Below are positions 1-9,320 of a stretch of DNA of 52,811 nt, in pieces; positions within the stretch are counted from its first letter, which is position 1, and each line of letters begins with the position of its first letter. Below the pieces are notes generated by a model. The model saw only the letters and a list, made by a program, of their open reading frames with translations. It did no database searches and had not been told where the DNA came from. The stretch covers positions 1-52,811 of the forward strand of contig QHWY01000232.1 of assembly GCA_003223875.1 (NCBI GenBank), read 5' to 3'. The DNA comes from Acidobacteriota bacterium (GTDB lineage Bacteria > Acidobacteriota > Terriglobia > 20CM-2-55-15). The position numbers and the translations under genes were made by a program.

Positions 1-2328
1 CGGTTCATCCAGATGTATGGAAACGTCGTTCTCCAGATCGACAAGCGGGAATTCGACGAGATCTTCGACCACATCAAAGAAAAGGCGAATGCGAAACTCG
101 ATACCGATATTCCCGTCGCTTTGTTGCAGGAGCTTGTAAAGCAATACAAGGCTCTCGTGAAGGAAAAAACCAAGACCGACTTTCCCGAAGATCCAAGACA
201 GCAACTTCAAGGCGCAATCAATGCCGTTTTTGGATCATGGAAGAATCCCCGGGCGATCCACTACCGGCGGATGAACAAGATTTCGGAAGAGCTTGGAACG
301 GCAGTAAATGTTCAGACGATGGTGTTCGGAAACATGGGCAACACGTCCGGTACCGGTGTCGGTTTCACGCGAAATCCTTCCACCGGTGAAAAGGAGTTCT
401 ACGGTGAGTTCCTGATCAACGCGCAGGGTGAAGACGTCGTCGCGGGTATCCGCACACCCACACCGATTCGGGAGCTCGATCGCGTCATGCCCAACTGCTA
501 CAAGCAGCTACGCGAAATTACAGATCGTCTGGAGCGCCACTATCGGGACATGCAGGACTTCGAGTTCACGATTCAAGAAAATCGTTTGTACATGCTGCAA
601 ACACGGAACGGAAAGCGGACGGGCAAGGCCGCAGTCAAGATTGCCGCCGACATGGTGAAGGAGGGCTTGATCACGCCCGAGGATGCCGTCTTGCGCGTCG
701 AGCCGTCGCAACTCGATCAATTGTTGCATCCTATTCTCGATGAAAAAGCCAAGGCCAAGGCCAAAGAGCTCGCCCAGGGATTGCCCGCTTCGTCCGGCGC
801 TGTCAGCGGCCGGATCGTCTTTTCCGCCGAAGAGGCCGTCGCTCAGGCGAAATCCGCCGCGGAAGCCGTCGCGCGGGCTAAATCCGCCGAAGAGGCTGTC
901 GCACAGGCGAAAGAGGGGCGCGTCGTGCTGGTGCGGAAGGAGACCGTTCCGGATGACATTCACGGAATGGAAGTGGCCGTGGGAATTTTGACCGCACGCG
1001 GCGGCATGACCAGCCATGCCGCCGTCGTTGCACGCGGTATGGGGAAGTGCTGTGTGGTTGGTGCCGAGTCGATCAAGATCGATGAAAGAAATAAGGTCCT
1101 GACGGCTGGCAATACACAATTGCGGGAAGGTGACTGGATTACGCTGGAAGGCTCGACCGGAAAAATTTTCGAGGGCCAGGTCGCGACAGTCGAGCCCGAC
1201 CCGACCAGCGGCGACTTCGCGGCCTTTATGGGAATGGCCGATAAGATCCGCCGGCTTGGAATCCGCGCCAATGCGGATATCCCTCGGGATGCTGCGGTCG
1301 CGCGGAAATTCGGCGCCGAGGGCATCGGCCTTTGCCGGACAGAGCACATGTTTTTTGCGGAGGATCGCCTGCCGCACGTTCAAAAGATGATTCTGTCCGA
1401 CACCGAACCGGAACGCCGCGAGCAGCTCAATAAGCTGCTTCCGTTCCAGCGCGCCGATTTCGAAGGACTATTCCGGGCAATGGATGGGCTCCCCGTCACG
1501 ATTCGACTGCTCGATCCTCCGTTGCATGAGTTCTTGCCGAAACGCGAAGAATTGATGGTCGAGATAGCCGTGCTGCGGGCGAAGAACGGCGCGCCCAGTC
1601 AGATCGCGGAAAAAGAGAAGTTGCTCCAGCGCGTTGAAACGCTACACGAATTCAACCCGATGCTTGGCCATCGCGGTTGCCGGCTCGGAATCACTTATCC
1701 GGAAATTTCGGAAATGCAGTGCCGGGCGATCTTCGAAGCAGCCTGCAAGCTTCAGAAGGAAGGGAAGACGGTAAAACCCGAGATCATGATTCCTCTGGTT
1801 GGGGTACCCAAAGAGCTTGAAGAGCAGAAGGCGATCGTCGACCGGGTCGCGCAGGAAGTCTTTGCGCAGACGGGCGCGAAAGTGGAATACATGGTCGGCA
1901 CGATGATCGAGTTACCTCGCGCCATTGTTGTTGCAGATAAAATCGCCGAGACCGCGGAGTTCTTCTCATTTGGAACGAATGACCTGACTCAGACGACCTT
2001 CGGTTTTTCTCGCGACGACGCTGGTAAGATCATCGCCGACTACATCGCGAAGGGAATTCTCAAGGCCGATCCCTTCCAGGAGCTAGACCGCGACGGTGTC
2101 GGCGCTCTTATGAGGACTGGTGTAGAGAAAGGGCGGTCCACTCGTTCGAAGCTCAAAATCGGAATTTGCGGTGAGCACGGCGGCGATCCCCCCTCGATCG
2201 AGTTTTGTGATGAGGTGGGACTCGACTATGTGAGTTGTTCGCCCTATCGTGTGCCGATCGCGCGATTGGCGGCGGCGCAATCGGTCGTCGCGCGCAAGTC
2301 TGCGGGAGAACGCGGCCGGACGGTGTAG
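1..2328 (+). CDS. ppdK: Pyruvate, phosphate dikinase, C-terminal ~775 residues (5' end outside window)
   Basis: Interconverts pyruvate + ATP + Pi with PEP + AMP + PPi at the pyruvate/PEP node. The frame is open from base 1 (RFIQMYGNVV), so roughly the first 100 residues of the usual 870-890 lie upstream. Visible parts are the end of the ATP-grasp domain, the swivelling phosphohistidine domain with GGMTSHAAVVAR (His codon at 1015-1017), and the PEP/pyruvate barrel with FSFGTNDLTQ and the catalytic Cys of GICGEHGGDP near 2167. Oddity: just before the phosphohistidine core a 10-residue unit (SAEEAVAQAK) occurs three times in tandem (823-912), where the family normally has about one copy. A family-A palindrome starts 7 bp after the stop. 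Identification is secure. Confidence 0.97.
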   Translation, partial: RFIQMYGNVVLQIDKREFDEIFDHIKEKANAKLDTDIPVALLQELVKQYKALVKEKTKTDFPEDPRQQLQGAINAVFGSWKNPRAIHYRRMNKISEELGTAVNVQTMVFGNMGNTSGTGVGFTRNPSTGEKEFYGEFLINAQGEDVVAGIRTPTPIRELDRVMPNCYKQLREITDRLERHYRDMQDFEFTIQENRLYMLQTRNGKRTGKAAVKIAADMVKEGLITPEDAVLRVEPSQLDQLLHPILDEKAKAKAKELAQGLPASSGAVSGRIVFSAEEAVAQAKSAAEAVARAKSAEEAVAQAKEGRVVLVRKETVPDDIHGMEVAVGILTARGGMTSHAAVVARGMGKCCVVGAESIKIDERNKVLTAGNTQLREGDWITLEGSTGKIFEGQVATVEPDPTSGDFAAFMGMADKIRRLGIRANADIPRDAAVARKFGAEGIGLCRTEHMFFAEDRLPHVQKMILSDTEPERREQLNKLLPFQRADFEGLFRAMDGLPVTIRLLDPPLHEFLPKREELMVEIAVLRAKNGAPSQIAEKEKLLQRVETLHEFNPMLGHRGCRLGITYPEISEMQCRAIFEAACKLQKEGKTVKPEIMIPLVGVPKELEEQKAIVDRVAQEVFAQTGAKVEYMVGTMIELPRAIVVADKIAETAEFFSFGTNDLTQTTFGFSRDDAGKIIADYIAKGILKADPFQELDRDGVGALMRTGVEKGRSTRSKLKIGICGEHGGDPPSIEFCDEVGLDYVSCSPYRVPIARLAAAQSVVARKSAGERGRTV
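823..912 (+). repeat. In-frame 30-bp triplication inside ppdK
   Basis: Three tandem 30-bp units (823-852, 853-882, 883-912) encode SAEEAVAQAK, SAAEAVARAK and SAEEAVAQAK. Units 1 and 3 are nearly identical; unit 2 has diverged. The unit is Ala-rich and helical and sits in the segment leading into the phosphohistidine domain. It keeps the frame, so the enzyme is probably active with a lengthened helix or linker. Confidence 0.9.
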
Positions 2329-2334
2329 GGGTGT

Positions 2335-2500
2335 ATTCCCCTCCTAAGTTAGGAGGGGTGGCGCGACAGCCGCAGGCTGACGCGCCGGGGTGGTTCATAG
2401 AGGAACCACCCGACATTGCGCTCCTCGTTTACGGCTGCGCGCTGTCGCGCTTGCGCTTCGCGCGTCGCGCAATGTCTGCCCTCCTAACTTAGGAGGGCAA
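2335..2500. repeat. Family-A compound palindrome, copy 1
   Basis: The ends are self-complementary hairpins: CCCCTCCTAA/TTAGGAGGGG at 2338-2358 and a near-identical one at 2479-2499. Inside are a GGTGGTTC/GAACCACC hairpin (about 2389-2410) and an ACATTGCG/CGCAATGT pair. The architecture matches the elements at 7870, 40023 and 41107. The right arm supplies an AGGAGG 13 nt before the next gene's ATG, so it may act as its ribosome-binding site. It fills the whole gap between ppdK and the ABC transporter. Confidence 0.85.
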
Positions 2501-2509
2501 TTTAAAGAA

Positions 2510-4315
2510 ATGAAAATACTCTTCGCGTACCTCAAACAATACCGCCTTCTGGTCGCCTTGATCCTCGTGCTCGCGGCGATCAACCAGATCTTTTCGCTTC
2601 TGGATCCTGTCATCTTCCGCCATGTGATCGATGAGTACGCGACGCGGTATAGCGAATACACAACGGGTCAGTTCTTTCGTGGCGTGGGTTTGTTGCTCGC
2701 AGCTGCCGTAGGTGTCGCCTTCGTTTCCCGCGTAGCGAAGAATTTTCAGGACTACTACATCAACGTCATCACCCAGCGGCTCGGTGCTCAAATTTATTCC
2801 GACGGAGTGCGCCAGTCACTCGAGCTGCCATATGCGGTGTTCGAAGACCAGCGCAGCGGAGAAACACTAGGCAAGCTTCAGAAAGTCCGCGCAGATGTGG
2901 AGCGGCTGACGAATGCAGTCGTCAATATTCTCTTCATTTCGCTCGTGGGTGTTGTTTTCGTCATGATCTATGCGCTGAGGGTGCACTGGCTGATTGCTAC
3001 GGTGTATTTCCTCACGATTCCAATCTTGGGAACCTTGGTTTCTGTCCTCAGCCGGAAAATAAAGAAGATTCAAAAGGTCATTGTCGCGGAAACCACCGCG
3101 CTCGCAGGTTCGACGACCGAGTCCCTACGAAACATCGAATTGGTGAAGAGTCTGGGGCTCGCCCAGCAGGAAATCCGACGTCTGAATAATAGCACCGGGA
3201 AAATCCTCGATCTGGAGTTGAAAAAGGTCAAGTACCTGCGCAGCCTCAGTTTCATCCAGGGAACGACTGTCAATGCGTTGCGCACGTCGATTTTGGGCTT
3301 GATGCTCTATTTGATTTTTGCGCGTGAGATCACGGTGGGCCAATTCTTCTCGCTTTGGATTTATTCGTTCTTCATCTTTGGGCCGCTGCAGGAAGTCGGC
3401 AACGTCATCAACATCTACAGGGAGACAGAAGTCTCGGTGAAGAACTTCGAAGACATTTTGAATACGCCGAAGGAGCCGCGGCCGCGACATCCGGTCAGCT
3501 TGCCAAGTCTGAGCCGGGTCGAATTCGAAAACGTTGTCTTTCAGCATCAATCCGCTACAACGAAGGCTCTCGACGGGATTTCCTTCGCAGGCTCGTTGGG
3601 TGAAACGATCGCGTTTGTTGGGCCCTCGGGTTCCGGAAAAACAACGCTGGTGAAGCTCTTGGTGGGCCTCTATCGTCCCCAAGCCGGCGACATTCGATAT
3701 GATGGTTTTTCGATCGAAGATGTCGATTTGAATCAGTTGCGGGAACGTATCGGGCTCGTGACGCAAGATACACAATTATTCTCGGGAAGCATTCGCGAGA
3801 ACCTTCTCTTTGTGAACCCGAATGCGAGCGATGAAGACTGTATGGCTGTCCTGAACAAAGCTGCGTGTCAGAGTCTGCTTCGACGCGCCGACAAGGGACT
3901 CGACACCGTTATTGGAGAAGGGGGAGTAAAGGTCTCCGGCGGAGAGAAGCAGCGTCTGTCCATCGCACGCGCCTTGCTGCGCCGACCGAATCTCCTGGTA
4001 TTCGATGAGGCAACGTCGTCGCTGGATTCGTTGACGGAAGAAGAAATAACCGAAACGATCCGCGAGGTATCTGTGCGGAAAGATCTCATCACAATTCTCA
4101 TTGCGCACCGTCTCTCGACGGTTATCCACGCCGACAAGATTTTCGTCCTGGAGCGCGGACGCATCGTGGAGTCCGGCCGGCACGACGAGCTGGTAGAACT
4201 CAAGGGACTTTATTATGCGATGTGGCGCCAGCAGATTGGGGAGCGTTCTTCGCGAGATCTTCAATTCGCTTCTCCAGGGTCTCGATACGCTTCAACAAAT
4301 CGGGTAGGCGTTTGA
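2510..4315 (+). CDS. ABC exporter half-transporter (membrane domain fused to ATPase)
   Basis: Type-1 exporter of about 601 residues. The N-terminal six-helix membrane domain covers roughly residues 1-320, and the nucleotide-binding domain the rest: Walker A GPSGSGKTT, Q-loop VTQDTQLFSG, signature VSGGEKQRLS, Walker B LLVFDEATSSLD and the switch His in IAHRLST. Such proteins usually act as dimers exporting lipids, peptides or drugs; the substrate cannot be read from the sequence. Start chosen at ATG 2510 (MKILFAYLKQY) because the longer frame runs back through a palindrome. The last ~38 codons overlap the 3' end of convergent lpxD by 116 nt, and the C-terminal tail beyond MWRQQIGER looks like a run-on. 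Confidence 0.92.
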   Translation: MKILFAYLKQYRLLVALILVLAAINQIFSLLDPVIFRHVIDEYATRYSEYTTGQFFRGVGLLLAAAVGVAFVSRVAKNFQDYYINVITQRLGAQIYSDGVRQSLELPYAVFEDQRSGETLGKLQKVRADVERLTNAVVNILFISLVGVVFVMIYALRVHWLIATVYFLTIPILGTLVSVLSRKIKKIQKVIVAETTALAGSTTESLRNIELVKSLGLAQQEIRRLNNSTGKILDLELKKVKYLRSLSFIQGTTVNALRTSILGLMLYLIFAREITVGQFFSLWIYSFFIFGPLQEVGNVINIYRETEVSVKNFEDILNTPKEPRPRHPVSLPSLSRVEFENVVFQHQSATTKALDGISFAGSLGETIAFVGPSGSGKTTLVKLLVGLYRPQAGDIRYDGFSIEDVDLNQLRERIGLVTQDTQLFSGSIRENLLFVNPNASDEDCMAVLNKAACQSLLRRADKGLDTVIGEGGVKVSGGEKQRLSIARALLRRPNLLVFDEATSSLDSLTEEEITETIREVSVRKDLITILIAHRLSTVIHADKIFVLERGRIVESGRHDELVELKGLYYAMWRQQIGERSSRDLQFASPGSRYASTNRVGV

Positions 4316-5261
4316 ATATCGCCGAGCTCCTCAACCACAGCTTGTTGTCGATCGCAGGATAGCCCGAGACAATCTTATCGGGCTCGATCGAGTTGGGGAT
4401 TCCCGTTTGAGCAGTTGCAACCACCCGATCGCCGATTTCTAGATGACCAGCTACTCCGACCTGGCCCGTCAGAATCACGCTCCGTCCGATTTTCGAACTT
4501 CCTGCCAAGCCCACTTGTGCACAAAGTAACGTATCTTCGCCGACGTCAGAGGCGTGACCGACTTGCACGAGGTTGTCGATTTTTGCGCCGCGGCGTACTC
4601 GCGTTTCGCCGATTGTGGCACGGTCGATCGTGGCGTTGGCGCCGACTTCGACGTCATCTTCGAGAACGACGATGCCGGACTGTACGATTTTGTAATAGGT
4701 GCCGTCGTCTTGTTTGGCGTATCCGTACCCATCGGTGCCAATCTTTGCGCCGTCTTGAAGAATGACATTGTTGCCAACGACCGAGGATTCCCGAACGGTG
4801 ACGTGAGCATAAGCCTTGAAGTTATCTCCAATCTCAACACCGCGGCAGATGTGGACAAATGGGTGAATCGTGCAGTTGTTTCCAATCCGAACATTGTCCT
4901 CAATCACCACATAGGGGCCGATGGAAGCACCTTCTCCGATCTTTGCTGAGGGAGAGATGACGGCAGCGGGATTGATGCGGCGCACTGCGTCGGGAGGCTG
5001 ATAGAAGAGTTCAACCGCTCGCGCGAACGCGAGATAAGGATTCGAGCACCTCAGGGTCGGTACCGGAATTTCGGGAAATTCGTTAGACACGATTACGGCG
5101 CTCGCTTTGGTTGTGCGCGCCTTGGCCGCGTACTTCGCATTCGAAACAAATGTCAAATGGCCGGCGCCGGCGTCATCGATGCCCACGACGCGGGTAATCT
5201 CCACATCGCCGTCACCATTCAAAACGCACTCCAGACGCGCCGCAATGTCGGATAACTTCAC
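4200..5261 (-). CDS. lpxD: UDP-3-O-acylglucosamine N-acyltransferase
   Basis: Adds the N-linked acyl chain to UDP-3-O-acyl-glucosamine, the third step of lipid A synthesis, in the cytoplasm. About 353 residues. An N-terminal uridine-binding domain (KLSDIAARLE..., VTFVSNAKY-like segment) is followed by left-handed beta-helix hexapeptide repeats (about 100-310, e.g. IGPYVVIEDNVRIG) and a C-terminal helical tail (IETLEKRIEDLAK). Start taken as GTG 5261, preceded by GGAGGG; a longer frame to 5354 would read through a palindrome. It converges with the ABC gene and overlaps it by 116 nt, and is divergent from murJ. No other lipid A genes are adjacent. Confidence 0.94.
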   Translation of the reverse strand: MKLSDIAARLECVLNGDGDVEITRVVGIDDAGAGHLTFVSNAKYAAKARTTKASAVIVSNEFPEIPVPTLRCSNPYLAFARAVELFYQPPDAVRRINPAAVISPSAKIGEGASIGPYVVIEDNVRIGNNCTIHPFVHICRGVEIGDNFKAYAHVTVRESSVVGNNVILQDGAKIGTDGYGYAKQDDGTYYKIVQSGIVVLEDDVEVGANATIDRATIGETRVRRGAKIDNLVQVGHASDVGEDTLLCAQVGLAGSSKIGRSVILTGQVGVAGHLEIGDRVVATAQTGIPNSIEPDKIVSGYPAIDNKLWLRSSAIFKRLPDLLKRIETLEKRIEDLAKNAPQSAGATSHNKVP

Positions 5262-5275
5262 AATGCCCTCCGCCA

Positions 5276-5351
5276 ACTGTAGCGGCGGTCTGTGACCGCC
5301 GGCGATCTCTAAATGGCTGCACTGTCGGCGCTCATCGAGCGCCGCTACAGT
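5276..5351. repeat. Family-B palindrome, copy 1
   Basis: Imperfect inverted repeat opening with ACTGTAGCGGCG and closing with its complement CGCCGCTACAGT, with GGCGGTCTGTGACCGCC near the left end and GGCGCTCATCGAGCGCC near the right. It lies 15 bp upstream of the lpxD start in the lpxD-murJ divergent gap. Unlike copies 2-5 I see no extra outer arms around it. Confidence 0.85.
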
Positions 5352-5415
5352 CACCGCGCCGCCTTCTCTCCCAGAGAGAGAGGAAACCGCATGCTAGTAT
5401 AGCCTTCGTAGTGTA

Positions 5416-6981
5416 ATGAGCGAACATCGTCCCCTTCTCAAATCCGCTTCGTTGATCAGCGCATTCACGATTCTCAGCAGAATTTTGGGATACATTCGGG
5501 ATTCCCGCGTGGCCTTCTTGTTAGGCGCCGGTACGGCCGCCGATGCTTACACGACCGCGTACCGGATACCGAATTTGATCCGGAGGCTTGTGGCAGAAGG
5601 TGCGGTGAGCGCGGCATTCATTCCCGTCTTCACGCGGTATCTTGCCGAAAAAAAAGAGAAGGACGCGTGGGAATTCGCAAACACGATGTTGACAGTGATC
5701 ACGATGTTCCTGACCGCGCTCACCGTGATGGGAATCGTTTTTTCGCCTCTTCTGGTCAGGCTGTTTGCTTCTGGATTCGGAGACACGCCCGGGAAGTTGG
5801 AACTCACTGCGGGTCTGAACCGCATCATGTTTCCGTACATCTTTTTGATCAGCATTTCGGCATTCGCGATGGGTGTTCTCAACAGTTTTCACCGGTTCGG
5901 CGCACCGGCATTTTCGCCCGTTGTCCTGAATTTGACGATGATCACGTTTTCCTTTCTCGGAGGTTTGTTTGGCGATGTGACTCGGACGTTGGCGGTGGGC
6001 GTTGTGGTTGGTGGTTTAATGCAGTTGGCCATACAGCTTCCGCCGCTCTTGAACAGTGGATGGAAACTTCAATTGAAACTCGATTTTTCCCATCCCGGGG
6101 TCCGGACCGTGGCGAAACTGATGGTGCCGGTGATCTTTGGTGTTGGCATCGTTCAGATCAATGTGCTGGTGGATACCCAGTTTGCCTCGTATCTCGAGGA
6201 GGGCAGTGTCACGGCGATCTACATTGCGGATCGCGTGATGGAACTGGTTCTAGGCGGCTATGCGGTTGCAGTATCAACTGTCATTCTCCCGTTGCTCTCG
6301 CGGCAGGCAGCGCTCCGGCAAATGGGGGAGTTGAAAACCACGCTGAACTTCGCAGCCCGCATCATTCTGTTCATCACATTGCCGGCTACGGTTGGCTTGG
6401 TTATTCTCCGGCAGGAAATCATCGAAGTCCTTTTTCAGCACGGTGATTTCGATGCGGCCTCGACGGCGCTGACGGCTTGGGCCTTGCCGTTCTTTGCGAT
6501 CGGATTATCGGCCTTTTCGATGGTGAAGATCATCGTGCCGGCCTTCTATGCGCTAGAGGACACGCGCACGCCGGTAAAAATTGCATTCGTCGCAATGTTT
6601 CTGAATATCGGCCTGAATTTTCTTTTCATTCGTCCGCTTCGGAATGGTGGTCCGGCGTTGGCCACCTCCGTGTCGGCTTTTTTCAACTCGTTCGCCCTCT
6701 TGACGATTTTCCACAGACGGTACGGTTCGTTCGGTGTGGGGGAAATCGTCCAGTCCATTGTGAAGTTCGCGATCGCGTCTGTGGCGTTGGGTGCAGTGGC
6801 TTACACGGTGATTCATTGGCCCGGCTTTTATACGGGCGGCATGGCGCAGAGAGCAGTTGCATTGGCTGTCTCGATTGCGGCGGGTACGGCAAGCTACTTT
6901 TCGGCATCTTCACTCTTAAGCACGCGGGAGCTGGCGGAATTGCGAGCCGTGAGAAGGGCGCGACCAGGTGCTTTGCTATGA
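5416..6981 (+). CDS. murJ: Lipid II flippase MurJ
   Basis: MOP-superfamily integral membrane protein of 521 residues that moves lipid II across the inner membrane for peptidoglycan synthesis. It begins MSEHRPLLKSASLISAFTIL, then LSRILGYIRDSRVAFLLGAG, the conserved MurJ start with the loop carrying essential Arg/Asp residues. There are 13-14 hydrophobic segments, typical of the family. The ATG at 5416 has no clear Shine-Dalgarno. Its stop overlaps the xerD start by 4 bp (ATGA at 6978-6981), implying coupled translation. Usual length, no defect seen. Confidence 0.96.
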   Translation: MSEHRPLLKSASLISAFTILSRILGYIRDSRVAFLLGAGTAADAYTTAYRIPNLIRRLVAEGAVSAAFIPVFTRYLAEKKEKDAWEFANTMLTVITMFLTALTVMGIVFSPLLVRLFASGFGDTPGKLELTAGLNRIMFPYIFLISISAFAMGVLNSFHRFGAPAFSPVVLNLTMITFSFLGGLFGDVTRTLAVGVVVGGLMQLAIQLPPLLNSGWKLQLKLDFSHPGVRTVAKLMVPVIFGVGIVQINVLVDTQFASYLEEGSVTAIYIADRVMELVLGGYAVAVSTVILPLLSRQAALRQMGELKTTLNFAARIILFITLPATVGLVILRQEIIEVLFQHGDFDAASTALTAWALPFFAIGLSAFSMVKIIVPAFYALEDTRTPVKIAFVAMFLNIGLNFLFIRPLRNGGPALATSVSAFFNSFALLTIFHRRYGSFGVGEIVQSIVKFAIASVALGAVAYTVIHWPGFYTGGMAQRAVALAVSIAAGTASYFSASSLLSTRELAELRAVRRARPGALL

Positions 6982-7850
6982 CCAATCAAGAGTGGATCGA
7001 TCGTTTTCTTCAATATCTCAGGATCGAGAAAGGTGTTGCGGAGAACACGATCCAGTCGTATCGGCACGATCTGGAAATGTACCGAACACACCTGGCAGAC
7101 ATCGATCTCACAAAAGTTCAGCCGGCGAATGTTTCAGGGTTTTTAAAATTCCTGTACCGGCGCAAATTGAAGCCACGCTCCGCGACCAGAGCTTTCGCGG
7201 CAGTCCGCGGTCTACACCGATTCCTGATGCTCGAAAAGGTTGCGGCAGAGAATCCCACAGTGGCCGTCGAACAGCCACGCTGGTGGAAGCCGCTGCCCAA
7301 TGTCTTGGCTTTCGAGGAAGTAGACAGGTTACTGGCGTCGCCCGACGTTACGACGGCGAAGGGTGTTCGGGATCGAGCAATGCTCGAAGTGCTTTACGCC
7401 ACGGGATTGCGCATTTCGGAACTCATTGGCTTGACCGTCGATGGGATCAATACGGAAGCGGGTTTTGTCCGGTGCATCGGGAAGGGAACGAAGGAGCGTA
7501 TTGTGCCTTTAGGGGCATCGGCATCCGCAGCGGTTTTAGCCTACCTTCGCGTACGGCGTGTCCGGAAACCGACAAACTATTTGTTTCTGAATAGTCACGG
7601 CACCAAAATGTCGAGGATGGGTTTTTGGAAGATTCTCCGAGTTTATGGCCTTCGCGCGGGAATTAAGAAAAAACTGACGCCTCACGTGCTGCGGCATTCG
7701 TTTGCGACGCATCTATTGGAACGCGGCGCCGACCTGCGAGCGGTCCAAACCATGCTGGGGCATTCAAATATATCGACGACAGAAATCTATACTCATGTTA
7801 TGCGGGAGCGTCTCAAAGAGATCTACAAAAGCTACCATCCGCGTGCTTGA
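6978..7850 (+). CDS. xerD: Site-specific tyrosine recombinase XerD
   Basis: 290-residue XerC/D-type recombinase. N-terminal SAM-like core-binding domain (about 5-90) and C-terminal catalytic domain with all expected residues: R145 (ATGLRISEL), K169 (GKGTKER), H236 and R239 (HVLRHSF), H262 (LGHSN) and nucleophile Y271 (TEIYTHV). XerC/D resolve chromosome dimers at dif. Start fixed by the ATGA overlap with murJ; a longer frame inside murJ is spurious. No attachment site, excisionase or integrated element lies beside it, so it looks like the housekeeping enzyme rather than an integrase. XerD is preferred over XerC on overall resemblance; the paralogue cannot be assigned with certainty. A dif-like site lies 13.5 kb downstream. 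Confidence 0.92.
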   Translation: MTNQEWIDRFLQYLRIEKGVAENTIQSYRHDLEMYRTHLADIDLTKVQPANVSGFLKFLYRRKLKPRSATRAFAAVRGLHRFLMLEKVAAENPTVAVEQPRWWKPLPNVLAFEEVDRLLASPDVTTAKGVRDRAMLEVLYATGLRISELIGLTVDGINTEAGFVRCIGKGTKERIVPLGASASAAVLAYLRVRRVRKPTNYLFLNSHGTKMSRMGFWKILRVYGLRAGIKKKLTPHVLRHSFATHLLERGADLRAVQTMLGHSNISTTEIYTHVMRERLKEIYKSYHPRA

Positions 7851-7869
7851 GTTGGGTTATCATCGCGAC

Positions 7870-8005
7870 ATTCCCCTCCTCTGCGAGGAGGGGTGGATGC
7901 GCCGAGCGAAGCGACGGCGCAGACGGGGTGGTCAGACCGGCCCAAACAACGCCGCACTGACCACCCCGGCGCTTCGCGCCACCCCTCCTCTGCGAGGAGG
8001 GGAAT
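7870..8005. repeat. Family-A compound palindrome, copy 2
   Basis: Begins ATTCCCCTCC and ends GGAGGGGAAT. Each end is itself a hairpin (CCCCTCCTCTGCGAGGAGGGG type). The interior has GGGGTGGTCAG/CTGACCACCCC and GCGCCGAGCGAAGCG-type arms. It is nearly identical to copy 3 at 40023 in opposite orientation. It sits between xerD and metK; its right end is 6 bp before the metK AGGAGGAC ribosome-binding site. Confidence 0.9.
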
Positions 8006-8025
8006 AACACAGGAGGACGATAGCT

Positions 8026-9174
8026 GTGATTCAGGGCCGTCACTTGTTTACATCCGAATCGGTGACTGAAGGTCATCCAGATAAGGTCGCTGATCAGATT
8101 TCGGATGCGATTTTAGACTACGTCATGACCCATGATCCCATGGGCCGCGTCGCCTGCGAAACGTTGGTGACGACGGGTCTGGCTCTCGTGGCCGGAGAGA
8201 TTACGACGAAATGCGTGATCGATTACCCCTCGATCGTGCGGAAAACCGTCGAAGAGATTGGGTATACCGACGCAAATTATGGCTTCGACTACAAAACGTG
8301 CGCCGTGATGTCCTCCGTCGACACCCAATCGCCCGACATCGCGATGGGCGTGGATACCGGCGGCGCCGGAGACCAAGGATTGATGTTTGGCTATGCAACC
8401 AATGAATCCCCCGAACTCATGCCCCTGCCGATTCTACTCGCACATAAACTAACGAAGCGACTCGCTGATGCGCGGCGAGTGGGTGTACCCACTTTCCTGC
8501 GGCCCGACGGTAAATCCCAAGTCAGCGTCGAATATGACGGTGAGAAGCCGGTGCGCATCGATACTGTTGTGATTTCGACCCAGCACGCTCCCGAAGTCTC
8601 CCACGCGCAACTGCGCGAAGAGGTCATCGAGTACATCATCAAGCCGACACTTCCAACCGAGCTGCTTGATTCCAAGACGAAGTACCACATCAATCCGACC
8701 GGACGGTTCGTCGTCGGCGGCCCTCAAGGCGATTGCGGCCTGACGGGAAGAAAAATCATTGTCGACAGCTATGGTGGAATGGGCCGCCACGGTGGTGGCG
8801 CATTCTCCGGAAAAGATCCGACCAAGGTCGACCGCTCAGCGTGCTACATGGCGCGATACATCGCGAAAAACGTCGTAGCGGCGGGCCTCGCCGAGCGAGT
8901 CGAGATTCAATTGGCATATGCCATAGGCGTCGCTGATCCAGTCTCTGTGAGCGTCGACACATTCGGCAGCGGGAAAATCGACCAGAACAAAATCTCAGAA
9001 CTGATCCGCGAAACCTTCCACTTGACGCCCCGCGGAATCATTGAGTCGCTCGACCTCCGCAGGCCGATCTACAAAAAGACTGCCAGTTATGGCCATTTCG
9101 GCCGTAACGAGTCCGAATTCAGTTGGGAACGGACCGACAAGGCTGCCAAGCTGAAAGCTCAAGCGGGCATCTAG
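8026..9174 (+). CDS. metK: S-adenosylmethionine synthetase
   Basis: Makes SAM from methionine and ATP. 382 residues, the usual length. Motifs: [20 protein letters not shown] at the N-terminus (ATP/Mg site), [12 protein letters not shown], and the P-loop-like [20 protein letters not shown] start at 8026 with AGGAGGAC 8 nt upstream. No SAM riboswitch is visible; the upstream gap is filled by a family-A palindrome. The stop codon lies in the left outer arm of the palindrome at 9171-9317, which separates metK from convergent lptFG. Confidence 0.97.
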   Translation: MIQGRHLFTSESVTEGHPDKVADQISDAILDYVMTHDPMGRVACETLVTTGLALVAGEITTKCVIDYPSIVRKTVEEIGYTDANYGFDYKTCAVMSSVDTQSPDIAMGVDTGGAGDQGLMFGYATNESPELMPLPILLAHKLTKRLADARRVGVPTFLRPDGKSQVSVEYDGEKPVRIDTVVISTQHAPEVSHAQLREEVIEYIIKPTLPTELLDSKTKYHINPTGRFVVGGPQGDCGLTGRKIIVDSYGGMGRHGGGAFSGKDPTKVDRSACYMARYIAKNVVAAGLAERVEIQLAYAIGVADPVSVSVDTFGSGKIDQNKISELIRETFHLTPRGIIESLDLRRPIYKKTASYGHFGRNESEFSWERTDKAAKLKAQAGI

Positions 9175-9317
9175 CAGCCTGTAACGGAAAGATTTGGTAC
9201 TAGCGGATTTTCTGTAGCGGCGGTCTATGACCGCCGACAGTCCTTGCTTTCGAGATCGCGGGCGGTCATAGACCGCCCCTACAATGTGGTACCGATCTTT
9301 CTGTTACAGGCTACTAG
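9171..9317. repeat. Family-B palindrome copy 2 in private outer arms; probable bidirectional terminator
   Basis: Outer arms 9171-9193 and 9295-9317 are complementary (about 21 of 23 positions; core AGCCTGTAAC). Inside them is the family-B core: CTGTAGCGGCGGTCTATGA ... GGGCGGTCATAGACCGCC. The metK TAG is within the left arm, and the lptFG stop lies 4 bp beyond the right arm. The arm sequence is not shared with other copies. Placement between convergent stops suggests transcription termination for both genes. Confidence 0.85.
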
Positions 9318-9320
9318 TAT

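Noticed and set aside
508..1383. Long reverse-strand open frame opposite ppdK
   Set aside because: Antisense shadow of a well-conserved gene with no recognisable domain.
6477..6977. Long upstream extension of xerD within murJ
   Set aside because: Shadow of murJ; the ATGA junction and XerD N-terminus fix the start at 6978.
6978..7850. XerD as the integrase of a mobile island
   Set aside because: It overlaps murJ, has the housekeeping length and no attachment-site repeats or cargo beside it.
8006..8025. SAM riboswitch before metK
   Set aside because: Only 20 bp separate the palindrome from the start; no conserved riboswitch core is visible.
7813..8076. Basic open frames over family-A palindromes (SPPRRGGVARS-type peptides)
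   Set aside because: These peptides are translations of the repeat on either strand and recur at every copy; not genes.
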